Positions 37,069 through 48,765 of a DNA stretch of 64,000 bases are shown here, one piece after another. The stretch comes from Hyposmocoma kahamanoa. Its lineage: Eukaryota > Arthropoda > Insecta > Lepidoptera > Cosmopterigidae. A program made the translations under genes and the position numbers. The notes beneath the pieces were generated by a model. That model was not told the DNA's origin. It was given only the letters and a program-made list of their open reading frames with translations, and did no database searches. Numbering within the stretch: position 1 is the first letter of the stretch; each line of letters opens with the position of its first letter. The DNA is taken from positions 10,177,216 through 10,241,215 of the forward strand of contig NW_020653726.1 in NCBI RefSeq assembly GCF_003589595.1. The letters are read 5' to 3'.

Positions 37069-38477
37069 GATAATTTCACAAGGCACTCTAATAGTCTACC
37101 ATAAAATGTCCACTTTTACTACAGAGTATCTATTAACATTCTTTGAGATATCTTAAGGGAACTTTAGCTCTTAACATAGACAATCGAATTAAATTCTATC
37201 AAATATATTTAGATATAGGTGTATTTCTGTATGTATATGTATTTTTCTCTATGTCGGAATTGTTTGATATTTTGACAAAAAAAGGTGTAGAATGTGAGCA
37301 CTCATCATTATACAAAACTTTGTTGCAAAGGCAAAGTTAGGCCTGACAATAAAAATTTTATTAAGAGAACTAAACACCTCTACCGGCTCTCGAATGTTAA
37401 AGTTTTAAATTTCCAACTTTCTAAGTACTAAATCATTACATGAAGAAGTACACTAGAATTACAAGGCGCCTTTCCATACACGAACTGACCTTTTGAATTT
37501 TCTGCTCTAAGCCGTTACGCGAACCTTTATGTGTATTTGAACGCAAAACATACAATACAAAGTACTATGCTATTTAGTATTCATTTTGCTATAAATCACT
37601 TACTTACATACTTAACTAATTAATATAAAAATATTATCACTAATATCAGGTTTCTTACCACGGTATGACTTCTTTTTATTTTCCCGATATTTCGGAACGG
37701 TTTCACGCCCCATTGTCGCAAAAAGTCAACCACGAAAATCTTAAAATCTATATAACATAAAAATATATTTAGCAAGCAAATTCACTTTTTTTACAAAGGT
37801 TTTTTTCATAAATTTTAAAGTTTTACATAATTTAGATTTTGTTTTGAACATGAATAGAGACAGTTTAAAAGGCCTGAAGTCTAGTGTAGACCTTTTGTTG
37901 GTGGATGAGTATAATCATCGATACGAAATCTTGAAAGTCGAAATTTTCTGCATTCCACCTCATTGATGTTGGCAGGAAATGGCCTGCATTGCCAAATACA
38001 GAGTTTGATTAACATATGCATTGTCCAAGCAATCGTGTGCGCCCGCGCATGTCCCGATCGAATTTCTCTGCATGCTACGTGCCGCTACTCTTAATGTCTT
38101 TAGTGTAATTATACAGTTAAGTCGCAAATCATATTTTCGCTTCTCATTCGTCTATTCGAATAGCTTTTATAGAGCACAGTGTATTATGCGTGTAAAGGCA
38201 ATTTAGATTGTAAGTGAAAATCGGTGAGGAATGTTTATGACAAAGATACAATCTATAACTAGCTACTTTTCAAAGTTATAGGCATTTTAAAACATATTTT
38301 GCATCCGATTCTATTTTACAAGACTTTCTATGAAAATATAAATTAGCAACAATAAATTCAATAAGGTATTTGACTCAAAATGTTTTATCTTTTTCAACAT
38401 TTCAGTTTATTCTACAAATATTTATGGCAAAAGTCAGTGACGAAGGCGGGGCAGTGCTGTGTTTCTTTTCGGCAAAA

Positions 38478-38694
38478 CAATAATAATAATAACGCACACA
38501 TTCAACATAGCCCCGCACTAGGGAAAACCCTGTGTCACGGGTGCCATGAACACACACATAGACAACCACAAATTACACCCAAACTCACGAGAGAAATAAA
38601 TGTAGGCCATACAAATATTTATCTCGGCCCGGGAATCGAACCTGGGACCTTTGCGTGGCATTCCGGCATGGTAACCGTTCGGCCACGGAAGTAG
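38478..38694 (-). mobile_element. tRNA-derived SINE, family B
   Basis: Full-length minus-strand copy: (TAA)n at the left, GTGCCATGAACACACACATA body, and the B box complement GGGAATCGAACCTGGGACC at the right. Confidence 0.85.
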
Positions 38695-39321
38695 TCTAAT
38701 AATTAAGCAAATATGTAGCTTGAAAGGTGATATAACCCGATCTTGCTCTTTCTTTCTAACTCCTAATTTCTGAATAGAAACTAGAACGTAGTTTATAGTA
38801 ATTTTTGTAGCTTGACAAAGTAAAAGTTTGGTTTTACATTTGACATCAGCGGGAGTTTATTTTTTAAAGTCAAACAAAGGCTTTAGTTTTCAATAAATGT
38901 CAAATAACCTATTTATTCCTGTACAACATAAAATTGGACCAAATTAAAAGAAAAGTGGTGAAAGAAAATGTTTTAATTTTTTCTATATATAGAACTAATA
39001 TTTTCAATTACTACGAGTAATATAGATAGTTCTTCAATAAGGGTGAGTATTCAAATTCATGTTCATTTCGAAATGTGCATAAAATTCTTAACAAACAAGG
39101 AGAGATTTACTGAACCACAGAAAGGAGAAGAAAAGTATAGAGAAAATAAAAAAATGAAAACAACAATAAACAAACACTCGTCTATTATGTTAATGACATG
39201 TTACTATGTTATGGTCTTTCACACCGATTGATCTTTGAACAAGTCTCATGATAACATTGTTACAGAGTTCCAATACTGGTCATACGTGGTCCTTACTGGA
39301 CCAACAAGAGCCTTTAAATCA

Positions 39322-39342
39322 AAGAGAGAGAGAGAGAGAGAG
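39322..39342 (+). repeat. (GA)n microsatellite
   Basis: About ten GA units. Confidence 0.85.
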
Positions 39343-39679
39343 CACAAACATTAAAGTATGGAAACACCAACAATAATATTAAAATTGTTGTAATTATACT
39401 TTTGTAGCCGCTATTGTTCACGAATCCCACGAAATAAAAGAGTCACACGAGAAATTTAAAGTGGCATGCCAACGACTTATGCTTATGTATAATATTTCTA
39501 TTGATCTATTGATCTTATAAATTGTTCAAGTTTTAACCACAAATTAAAGCACGTCTAGGCATATGCGGTCATTCCTTATTTGGCAGACGTTGTCATGAAA
39601 ACGATGCGGTATCTTTCTAACCCTATGGGAAGAAACTGATTTCATATCGGTATATGATATTTTTTATTTAGCTATTTTT

Positions 39680-39800
39680 AACCAGTCATAACTGGTCGAT
39701 GAATTCACCATTTCAGCCAGCCGTGATCATGGGACCTTCAAAGTGCCCAAAACCTTAGTTTGTTTGAAAAAAGAAACAAGTATCCGCGATTTAAGAACTC
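39680..39800 (+). repeat. Family E repeat, diverged
   Basis: GTGATCATGGGACCTTCAAA, then TTAGTTTGTTTG and CGCGATTTAAGAAC keep the family's order. Confidence 0.4.
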
Positions 39801-40140
39801 AAAAAGCTAGAGTTCAGTACTTCCACACCAGTTCAGTACCAGTTTAACTGTGGATTTATTTGAAGAGTGTATTTGAACCAATTTATCTTTCTTACTAACT
39901 GTGATAGAACGAAGAAAGTACAGCGATTGGGGTATCTAAGAGGTTTTGGATAGGTGGCGTTTCGGATGTTTTGTGGTAATTTCCATGTTCTTATTATTTC
40001 CGAAATGGCTGAACAGAATTACTTGCGATTTACGGTAATAGTTTTGAAATGCACCAGGGAATGTTTTAGTATAGATTATAATGTAAAATCTAGCAGGACG
40101 TGTTGCTGTAGATATGTACAGGCATATATAAGCCTATATA

Positions 40141-40186
40141 ATGTATGTATATCTAAGGCATATATATGCCTTAGATATACATACAT
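40141..40186. repeat. 46-bp perfect palindrome
   Basis: ATGTATGTATATCTAAGGCA, then TATATA, then the exact complement. There is essentially no loop. Confidence 0.9.
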
Positions 40187-40275
40187 ACACATATATCATA
40201 ACGCCTGTCTCCCACCGGCGTAGGCAGAGACTATAGACCTCTACTTGGTCACTCTTGACTTGGTCACTCTTGACT
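40180..40275 (+). repeat. Family H repeat
   Basis: Directly follows the 46-bp palindrome at 40141-40186; contains a 17-bp tandem duplication GTCACTCTTGACTTG at about 40246-40278. Confidence 0.5.
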
Positions 40276-40302
40276 TGGTCTCTTCATAGATGACTTTTTC
40301 AG

Positions 40303-40420
40303 GATCTTTCAAGGCAAAAGTGAATAGGCATTATTTAGGTGTGCATGCTACATCGTCGACCTCATCATCACTTTCCATCAGGTGAGATGGAGGTAATTAT
40401 TTTTAATAAAAAAAAACATG
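40303..40420 (-). mobile_element. SINE second type, 3' fragment
   Basis: Shares TTCAAGGC...GTGAATAGGCATTATT and GTGCATGCTACATCGTCGAC with 3115-3190. The head is missing. Confidence 0.6.
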
Positions 40421-41049
40421 CCTCCAATCAAATATTTCGGTATATTTTTTATTGTTCTATATGATGGAAACTGACTTCACTTCCACGTGTTTAATAAGTA
40501 TAAAGAAATCAAGCAGCAAGTCACTTCGAGGCCAAACACAACTCAAGAAGAAAAATGCCTATGATATTTCGTAATATTTTGGTTCTACATAAATCAAGTA
40601 CACTTTTGTTGCTCTTCCTGTCTGAATTTGCTTAAATTATTTAGTTACCCATAGAAATACCCTATTTAGGGAGTTGCTTGTAACCTTAATACATTTAGTA
40701 ATAAACTCCACTAAATAGATGAATTGGTTTCTGGTAGTGCATAACTATTATACTTATGTACTGATTAATATTACCAGATGCTTCAGATATTTTAAAATCC
40801 TTATTAGTATTTGTGACTACTGCTACTGACTTTAACTAGTGACAATATGTAACATACTGCTATTTCATTTAAACAAGGATAAATAATTTGAAGATGTGCA
40901 GGTATGTTTAGACGAGAGTGAATCAATACATCTTAACTTTTGATCTAGAGAGATTATGGACAAATGTGACAATAACTTCCATAATTATTTTTTTAACTAA
41001 TTGAATTCTGCTTTTTTTCGTCAAATAAACATTGAAACTTGAAATTATT

Positions 41050-41262
41050 TTTTTTTATAATAATAATAACGCACACACTCGACATAGCCCCGCACTAGGG
41101 AAACCCTGTGTCCCGGGTGCCATGGACACACACATAGACAACTACAAATTACACCCAAACTCACGAGATAAATAAATGTAGGCCATACAAATATTTCTCC
41201 CGACCCGGGAATCGAACCTGGGACCTCTGCGTGGCATGGTAACCGTTCGGCCACAGAGGCAG
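41050..41262 (-). mobile_element. tRNA-derived SINE, family B
   Basis: Full-length minus-strand copy about 420 bp upstream of the Osiris-like gene's promoter region. B box complement GGGAATCGAACCTGGGACC at 41206-41224; (TAA)n tail at the left. Confidence 0.85.
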
Positions 41263-41584
41263 TATGAATTTGAATCGCTCTTCGTTACTGAAGATAGAAC
41301 TAGTGTTTTTTATAATTTCCTACGACTTGTTGTTTGATGTCACGTTTATTACCTCCTATTATGGATGATTTAACATAGGTCAACATATCTTAGTGGTCAC
41401 TTTCGCTGGTCACAGATAAGGATCGTCAGCTTCGTCTCTACGGGGCACAGAGGCCGTTAATGATTCAACATTAGTCCACAAGTGGTGTAAGTAACGGGGG
41501 CGACATTTCTCCTGACGGTCACGTCACGATGTCCTGCACTTTCTTTTGTTTATTCTCGCCGACCATTGTTTCCGATGGGACACT

Positions 41585-41619
41585 TTATATCCTGGCAATC
41601 GACAAACCACCCATCAGTT
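41585..41619 (+). promoter_or_regulatory. Core promoter (TATA box + TCAGT initiator) of the Osiris-like gene
   Basis: TTATAT at 41585-41590 is followed by the arthropod initiator TCAGTT at 41614-41619. The initiator A (41616) lies 30 bp downstream of the TATA start, the canonical spacing. Transcription from there gives a 63-nt 5' UTR with no ATG before the start at 41679. Confidence 0.65.
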
Positions 41620-41678
41620 ATTGTCAAGCAGGCAACTGCAAATCATCGATAATTAATACGAAATCAATAGTAAACAAT

Positions 41679-44308
41679 ATGTGCCAGAAATTCACAGTGC
41701 TTACTTTAGCGTATCTCGCAGTTTTTGTAGCGATCACGAAGTGCGAAGATGATATTAGTAAGCCGCAGATTTTGGAGATTTTGGGAAAAGGTAAAATATT
41801 TATGTTCTTATCTGACACAAGATTCACGACAATTTTACAGTATATTTCTTTTTTAAACTTAATATTATTTAACTACTGCCTAAAGAACGGTTTCATAATG
41901 CGTATAAATCTGTATGACTTTTAATAATGATTTATTACAGTTATGATTTTTGTTATTTCTACACCTGCTCCCAAAAGACAATGCACATTTGGTATAAATT
42001 TTTTAATAATTCTTAGTCCATTTTTATAACTTATATATACTAGAAGATATTGAATATGAAATGGTAGTTATCTGTAACTCATGGATGATATTTCCTTATT
42101 ATGTAAAGTTAAAAGCAGTAATGCTTATATCGATTAACAATGCTTATTTACAAGACAGTAGATTGGTTTACAGTACGAAGGTAACTAAATTACTAAACCA
42201 AAATGATTATTTTTAAGAAAAAATTATCAATTGTGCAAAATTTACATAAACTTTGATTGTTAGGAATAAAAAATCTAACCTAGTATATACATTGTATTTT
42301 TACAAGAAACTAAAATAATTTCTTTTTTTTGACATTACCAAGTCTCAAATTTATTTTAAGTGCAACGTATACGCTTCTATAACAAGATTTATACAAGATA
42401 TTAAAAGTTTGTTATTTAAGTATAGGTACAAGAAAACACTATACGAGGCAAAAACCAACAAAACAAATTAAAAGAAAAAAAATGGATAGATTCTACCTAC
42501 AATATCGATTATTTATTTAGTGCATGGCACTCACAGCATCTTGGGTACAAAACGAACTTCTACGACTACCTGGGCTTTGATCAACTTCATTAAATGTTAA
42601 ATGTGTATATTTATTCCCTTGTTTTATATATCTGTGGTTTATCCATGACGTTTCGTAATTGCCCTGAACACAAGGAGAAATGCTTCATTTCGTTTGTCCC
42701 ACGTAAGGGAAGTCTCACAGTCAAACTTATAAACCCCAGCATCCCGTAACGAGATGTTACATTTCACGGGTCTTAGGACTTGAGAAATTTTCCTCAGGGG
42801 CTTGGAAGGGATGGTGATGACAATTACCTATCCATTGTAGCTGATAACTAATATCATTTGTATGAGCCGTAACCACGTGACCCGTAAAGAGCCCTAAACG
42901 TTGATTTCATAATAATAAACAAACAAATCTATACCATTATATCATATAATACCATTTCAGATCCGAAAAATAAGTTTCATTTCCAATGTCAAAAACCTAA
43001 GAACTCGATATTTATACATTTACTTTTCCATTACTTTTCCATTATAATTCCAGACACGAGCGTCGGCCGTACGTTCGGTCACAATGCACTCAAGCGGCTC
43101 TCATTCATTTTTCTACCGGTGATGTTCACACTGGGAGTCATCTCCACACTGCTCATGGCTCTCGCAGTCATTTCCGTAAAAAACCTCGCTATTGGAGTTA
43201 TGTTACTTATTGTTGCTGTCAGTCAGGTAAATAACACTTACTTATTTTTCATTTTTCATTAAAATCGATAATAATACTGGGTAAGAGAGATATATGGAAG
43301 TGATTTCTTTTTGGTAAATTAAAGTTAATTCGAACATCCTTCTTAGACATGTCAGTTTTATACGCTTTAATCATTGACTTACAAATAAATGGACGACGGG
43401 TCTAATACAAAAACCACGAAAAAAATGTCCCAAGTCAACCTATTTAAACGTAATGACATGTAAAGGAATATGAAAAAGCTAAAACGTTGAATTTAAATTG
43501 TAATGTCATCGCAGTACTGTCTAATTTTGCTTGCTTCGCTGTCAGTCGAACAAACGAAGACTAAAGCGTGAATGACGCTCTGTATACGATTTTAACGCCC
43601 TATAAGTTCGGACACTTTTTAGCGCGGACCCGACGTCCATATAATTGTAAGTCAATGGCTTTAATACAATGGTTGAACAATAAAAACACTGGACTTTTAG
43701 TACTTTTTTAACCGACTTAAAAAAATGAGGAGGTTCTCATTCGACTGCATTTTTTTGTATGTACGTTACGCGTTAACTCATGGCATTCGTGAACCGATTT
43801 TGATTATATATCGATATAATCAAAATCGGTATTATATATCGATAATTTTTTTATTGGAAAGAGGATACCTCAGCGTAGTTCCATTTAAATTTGAAGAAAA
43901 TATTGCACCTCTAAGGGTGGCAAACTAGGGGATGAATTACTTTTGCCACTATATCTCTTCTAATGGAAGGAGTCCTGTTTGTCTCCATTGATTACGATTG
44001 TGGCATACCATTTTCTTTTATTTTTTGTTCTTAATTGATTGTTACAATAATTTCCTTTTTATTTCCTTCTTATTTTTGCTTTCAATGTTGAACAAAATCA
44101 ATAGTGTTTTGAGAGACGTATAATCTTCATGTTTCCACAGGCAGTATCTCGATTTTTCTTCGCGGCGGCGGCGCCTGCAGCACCTGTATTTCTGCCCCGC
44201 GCAGAAGTTCTACCTGCTCCTATACCTGCAGCCTGGCCCGTCCCTGCTCCTGCGCCAGTTCTTTCCCCATGGGCCAGATCCGACAACGAGCATGTTATAT
44301 CTGATTAG
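41679..44308 (+). CDS. Short secreted Osiris-like hydrophobic protein, three exons, 150 aa
   Basis: Exons are 41679-41790, 43054-43226 and 44141-44308, 453 nt in total, all with GT/AG borders and joined phases. Residues 1-22 are a signal peptide ending near TKCEDD. Residues 48-95 are a long hydrophobic block containing RLSFIFLPVMF and ending VMLLIVAVSQ. It has the Leu/Ile/Met/Val composition and internal Lys of the Osiris DUF1676 segment. The last exon encodes an Ala/Pro-rich tail (about residues 102-138) of repeated APxP, VP and PA units and ends in an acidic NEHVISD. At 150 aa it is much shorter than typical Osiris proteins (roughly 200-350 aa), and it lacks the two-cysteine domain, so it is either a diverged Osiris member or an Osiris-like protein. 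It lies between two clear Osiris genes. A TATA box and initiator sit in the right place upstream. The exon structure is well supported; the family assignment is moderate. An antisense open frame across exon 3 is a by-product of its GC-rich Pro/Ala codons. Confidence 0.75.
42838..43015 (+). repeat. Family E repeat in intron 1 of the Osiris-like gene
   Basis: CGTGACCCGTAAAGAGCCCT, AAACGTTGATTT, and AAAACCTAAGAACTCGATAT at its end; it stops about 40 bp before the exon 2 acceptor. Confidence 0.5.
43705..43945 (+). repeat. Family D repeat in intron 2 of the Osiris-like gene
   Basis: AACCGACTTAAAAAAATGAG to AGGGTGGCAAACTAGGGGAT. It contains an extra palindromic insert around GATTATATATCGATATAATC (43802-43821). 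Confidence 0.7.
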
Positions 44309-44788
44309 AAACACGGCGCAAATTCAACTACAGAAACAGTAATAATTTTATGACGCGGTATAAAGTTCAAATGAACCCACCGAAGCATAAGTTCAGATAA
44401 AAATCACAAGATACATTATACAACATTGGGAAACCACTTAAACGCAGTTCAAGTAATATTCATTGTATAATGTCTAAATCAAACGATAAATAACACTTCA
44501 ATACACGGGCCCTACAGTTCTTAGTATGTAAAGTGTCGAAAATTAGTCGTATCATTAATGCGATTAACTACCTCAGGAGCTTAGATGAAAAGCTAGCCAC
44601 AGAACGTGCATTTATAAATTTAAGTGACATAATTGTATCACATACATAATTAAATCCATAGGAAAAACGAACAATAATATTAACTTAGATAAAAACTTCG
44701 TCGGTTTCTCGCATATAGGTAATAATATTGTGGGAGGCAGACGACGTGTTATTACTTTAATTATCTATTTATTTTAATATTATTTTTA

Positions 44789-44794
44789 ATAAAT
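44789..44794 (+). terminator. Candidate polyadenylation signal of the Osiris-like gene
   Basis: AATAAA in an AT-rich stretch about 480 nt after the stop at 44308. I saw no closer canonical hexamer, so the 3' UTR would be fairly long. Confidence 0.35.
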
Positions 44795-45429
44795 AAATAA
44801 TTTTATTCCAAAATTTTCACTCTATCAAATTTAAGGTTTAATTTATAATAAATATGCCTGTCTATAAAAAAACAATGGTTTGATCATCCTATCCATCTGT
44901 TTTATTTATTTTATTTTTCTTCGATTGCGGAGTATAAATAGGACATACTCGTAGTTACACCGCCTTTTTATTGCTATTACGTTTGGTTATATAATAGCGT
45001 TGTCATTAAAGTTAACAAGACTAAAAATAAACCAACCATTATGTAGTATGTACCAACATTAACTTTCTCATAACCGAGTAACCTCTAGTATAGGTATAAT
45101 GATTTATTGTACCAACCAACCAAGTTGTTATAGTCATACCAAATTGTTTTAGTAAATAAACATTTAGGCTTGTGCTTTCTCTATTTATGTAACATTTTGG
45201 AATAGGCTGAAAATCAAATCAATAAAAAATACGAACCTTTAAATAATGAATTACTTGGAACGTAATTTCAAATTTCTGTTGATGGTGCTTGTTTGGTATA
45301 ATTATTTCACAGTGTCTGAAGACCTTTAGACCATTTTCTTAGATACACCGGTAGGCCATACTCGTTTACATTTTTTTTATTAACCTATTATGTCACACTG
45401 CTGGGCAAAGGTCTCGTATACATAATATC

Positions 45430-45462
45430 AATCAGTAAAATGTATAATAAAAACATTTTACT
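45430..45462. repeat. Perfect 12-bp hairpin
   Basis: TCAGTAAAATGT and its complement, 9-nt loop. Confidence 0.75.
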
Positions 45463-45780
45463 GACTTGATAACACTTCGTGCGTTCCTGTATTTGAGCAC
45501 GACATTATGAAACATTATGATGTTTCAAACTCTTTTTTCTGTAATTTGTACCTAATATATTTCGAATCATGTTTTCGTATCAAAATGGTTTTTATGTACA
45601 ACTGGCAGTTATTGTGTGTGCGAGTATCTTAGAATAATAAGCGAGTATAATGTATGACTTGTTCGTATAGCTGGTAGAATCAGACCGTGAAAACCAGCTC
45701 TCTCTACGGATGTTTAAGTCAATGATCTGCGTAGGATTCTCAACATTCCTCAAGTATTTATACTTTATATCTTATTTTTG

Positions 45781-46010
45781 TATGATACGAAGTGAGGGAA
45801 CAAACAATTGCACTTCGTGGTAAGCGACACTTCTGTCTATAACAGTTGCAATGTAGCTCGGAGCTTTGAATCGCAAAGATCTTAGGGGCATTGGCACTGC
45901 GCCCGCCACCCTGAGACTAAAGTTGAAAAGTCCCACGTGTGTGTAATTTCACCAGCACCCTTAGGTACTATTCAAAATCGAAAATCAGTAATGCTCACAT
46001 TGCAGCTTGG
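45781..46010 (+). repeat. Family A repeat
   Basis: Blocks GTGAGGGAACAAACAA, TATAACAGTTGCAATGTAGC, CACCCTGAGACTAAAGTTGA are present. The 3' end is diverged or lost. Confidence 0.7.
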
Positions 46011-46599
46011 AGCCTATATGATCAAATACAAAATTGTAGATTTTTCAAGTGTCAGTTTCATCAGTTTGTTTGTACTTCAGTGTCATTTCTGCGAAACAGC
46101 CGTGACTTTGATCTCAAAAAAAAAAAAAAAAGGTATCAAGGTACTTTTTGACGTTTGTCTAGTTAATAGTTAAAGCCTACCAGTCCACCCTCGTATTATA
46201 ATCTGATTTAAAGCCTTTATTCTAATAAAACACCTTTGTGACCCCGTGACTCAAGGTGTAATTAATCTAATCACCGTTTTCGGTAGAATAAAAATCAATT
46301 TTCACAATTACAAAATTCAAAGGTTTTGGGAGTATTAAGAGTCACTATTACTATTATAGCAAATCATGATACTTTTACATCTTATTCGTGTTTTTCGTTG
46401 CTGAAGGTTGAGTCCTTGAAAGTTATTCGTCGCGTTATGTAACACCTTCCGTTTCGTTTGAAAGTGACCGATTCTCATAGACTATGAAGATCTTGTAGTA
46501 AAACCTACCAGTCCACTCTCGAATTATACTCTAATTAGTCATATTTATGTATTATATTTATATTGTGTTTAAACTATATATCATAATTATTTATAAACT

Positions 46600-46745
46600 T
46601 GTTCCTATCTGTTTTAATTACTATGTTATGCACCCCTGTTAATTCTTTTGAACCCAGCTCTCCGGTTAACTGGTAGAGAATGCCTAATGGCATTAAGTCT
46701 GCTATTTGGACTATTTTTATGCGCAATTAAGTTTAAATAAATAAA
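46600..46745 (+). repeat. LINE-like 3' tail fragment
   Basis: This stretch runs CTCTCCGGTTAACTGGTAGAG, then AATGCC, a GGCATTAAGTCTGCT hairpin-forming piece, and an (AATAAA)n-like end. It resembles tails of dispersed moth LINE/SINE elements. The family is not certain. Confidence 0.4.
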
Positions 46746-47065
46746 AATACTAAATATTTCAGCAAGTTCCATCTCCGATGTAGCAAGAAATTTAGTATCG
46801 TCATCGTATCTTAGGTTAGCTATCTTTACGCCCGCGACAAAAATGCTATTTTCTATTGTATTTCTCTAAGCATTTTTCAGGCACAGGCTTTTCGCATTAT
46901 TTTAATATATTCAGCACATATGTTAAATAGAAAGAATAGAAGAGATATATCCCGGTCGTATCTCGTTTTAAAGATCCCAGAGGTTATATTGTTCATCTCC
47001 CGTGGCATGGTTCGCAGATGATCCCACCTTATGCAATAAAACGCATTTGAGTTATTGATAAAATA
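46745..47065 (-). pseudogene. RTE-clade reverse transcriptase fragment
   Basis: Minus-strand translation gives LFNICAEY followed by IMRKA and then NLRYDDDTKFLATSEMELA, the (F/Y)xDD region of RTE-type LINEs. The box reads YDDD instead of YADD. Frameshifts separate the pieces. A short copy of a different LINE-like tail (plus strand, about 46600-46745) abuts it. Confidence 0.7.
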
Positions 47066-47091
47066 TATAGTGATCACGGTTTTTTTTAAAT

Positions 47092-47373
47092 AATATCTAG
47101 TGACGGAACGAACAAGTCGTGCGCCTGATGTTAAGCTACACGTCTATCCATAACAGTTGCAGTGCCAATCAGAGCTTTAAATCGCAAAGACCTGAGGAGG
47201 GGCACTCGGCCACTCACCCTGAGACATAAGTTGACAAGTCCCTATAATTTTACCAGCATCCTTAGCCTTGAAAACCGAAACATAGTAATGCTGAGATTAC
47301 TGCTTGTCGGCAGAAATAGGTAAGGTACTCACTCCCCTGGACGAACTCTTTTACGAGGCGGTCTACTGCTACT
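47092..47373 (+). repeat. Family A repeat
   Basis: Near full-length: AGTGACGGAACGAACAAGTC to CCTGGACGAACTCTTTTACG. Confidence 0.8.
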
Positions 47374-47789
47374 AAATTACGGGGCATTGAAGTCTCGGTT
47401 TTTCTCAATTACTTGCCTTATATTTCCGATTTGTTCTCGTGTACTTTGACTTTCTCGAATCTCGCTTGCTCACTATATGCTATTGGAGAACGATTGTGAT
47501 TAGCCGATGATTACAGAGTTATTCTGTTCATGAGATATAAGCAGTGCTGTGTAATAATAATTCTTAAAATAACTTATAATCACACAATCACGTTTTCTTT
47601 GGTAGTGAAACCAGTAGTTCCAATCAGAAACGAAATTCAATTATTAGTAGTTCCAGTCAGTGACGCAACTACCGGTTATCCAGACTTGATTGCATAAATC
47701 AAGCATTATTGCACCCTTGACCATGTAGCTACTTAAGTTCTTTAGTAATAATTTTGTCTCTCTCGGCTGATTTGTTACTCAGTGCACCT

Positions 47790-48230
47790 TTAGTGCATAT
47801 CCATAATATTAACCTTAGAACTAAGTCCAAACTCATGGCACCACGATTTCGTTTAACTAAGGTAAACGATTATTTTATGGGGAACTGTATATGTTTTTAC
47901 AATAAGATTCCGGAGCATTTAATAGGATAATAATTTCCTCAGTTTAAAAGTATTTTAATTAAACAGTCATAGTACATAATCGACGACTACGGGTTAGATA
48001 AAGATGCATAAAGAGACTATTCTACATTTCACACAAATATGATGCAAAGTGTATTTTCATAGCATTTAAGTTTATTTGAAAAGAGCAATCCTTAGAGTTT
48101 CTTGGTCATTCTTCTCAGGGAAGTCAACATACAGTGGATTAAAAAACGACGTTTCCAAATATAAAATTTTAACTATGGAATAAATGATAATTTGACTTCA
48201 AATTTAATTTCAGATGATATCCGATTGATC
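47790..48230 (+). repeat. LINE 3' end (copy 1 of an inverted pair with 15.8-16.3 kb)
   Basis: Blocks such as CGTTTAACTAAGGTAAACGA, ACAATAAGATTCCGGAGCAT and GAGCAATCC recur in reverse complement at 15830-16290. The coding piece corresponds to the end of a retroelement ORF (LTKVN...SFVG...). The copy ends near an AATAAATGAT motif. Confidence 0.6.
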
Positions 48231-48587
48231 GCCTGTAGTTTCAATTCTTTCAGATTGTGTTCAGGATTCGACGTACAGAGTCTCACAGTATGATCGTAAT
48301 TTGACCTAATCTAGGTTTACAGTGTACCTTCAGCACTTTCTATGACTCATGTTCTTAGCTTGAACTATTGGATAATATTTATAATTTTCAGAAAGAGCTT
48401 ATTTTGCTCAGTTTATTCTGCGTGTATTCTTCTATATTATAACAGACTGACTTTAGACAGTCATATTAAGATATTTATGTCATAAAAAGCTTTACGGAAA
48501 ACTTTTATATAATTAAATTATGAAATTTCAATTATTAATCCTTCATCATACTGTATATTTTGAGAGCATGAAAAATTGTGTCAATTT

Positions 48588-48765
48588 TTAACCGACTTTA
48601 AAAAAAGAGGAGGTTCTCAATTCGCCTGTATTTTACTTCGGCATTTGTGAAGCAATTATGATGATTTTTTTTTTTGTTGGAAAGAGGGTACCTTAGTATT
48701 GATCCCATTTTAAATTTGTAAAAAACATTTGTCCTCTAAGGATGGCAAACTAGGGATTTAATTCG
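48588..48765 (+). repeat. Family D repeat
   Basis: AACCGACTTTAAAAAAAGAG to AGGATGGCAAACTAGGGATT. Confidence 0.7.

Larger units (their letters stand above)
35100..41040. other. Intergenic region between Osiris-type genes
   Basis: AT-rich; holds the listed repeats only. Short open frames have no signal peptide plus hydrophobic-domain pattern and no family motif. Confidence 0.6.

Noticed and set aside
37143..37340. 65-codon open frame that looks mildly hydrophobic
   Set aside because: No signal peptide, Osiris motif or splice context; likely random.
39043..39231. Lys/Glu-rich 62-codon frame
   Set aside because: Composition reflects A-rich DNA; no homology signal recognised.
44098..44286. Ala/Gly-rich minus-strand open frame
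   Set aside because: Antisense of the Pro/Ala-rich third exon of the Osiris-like gene.
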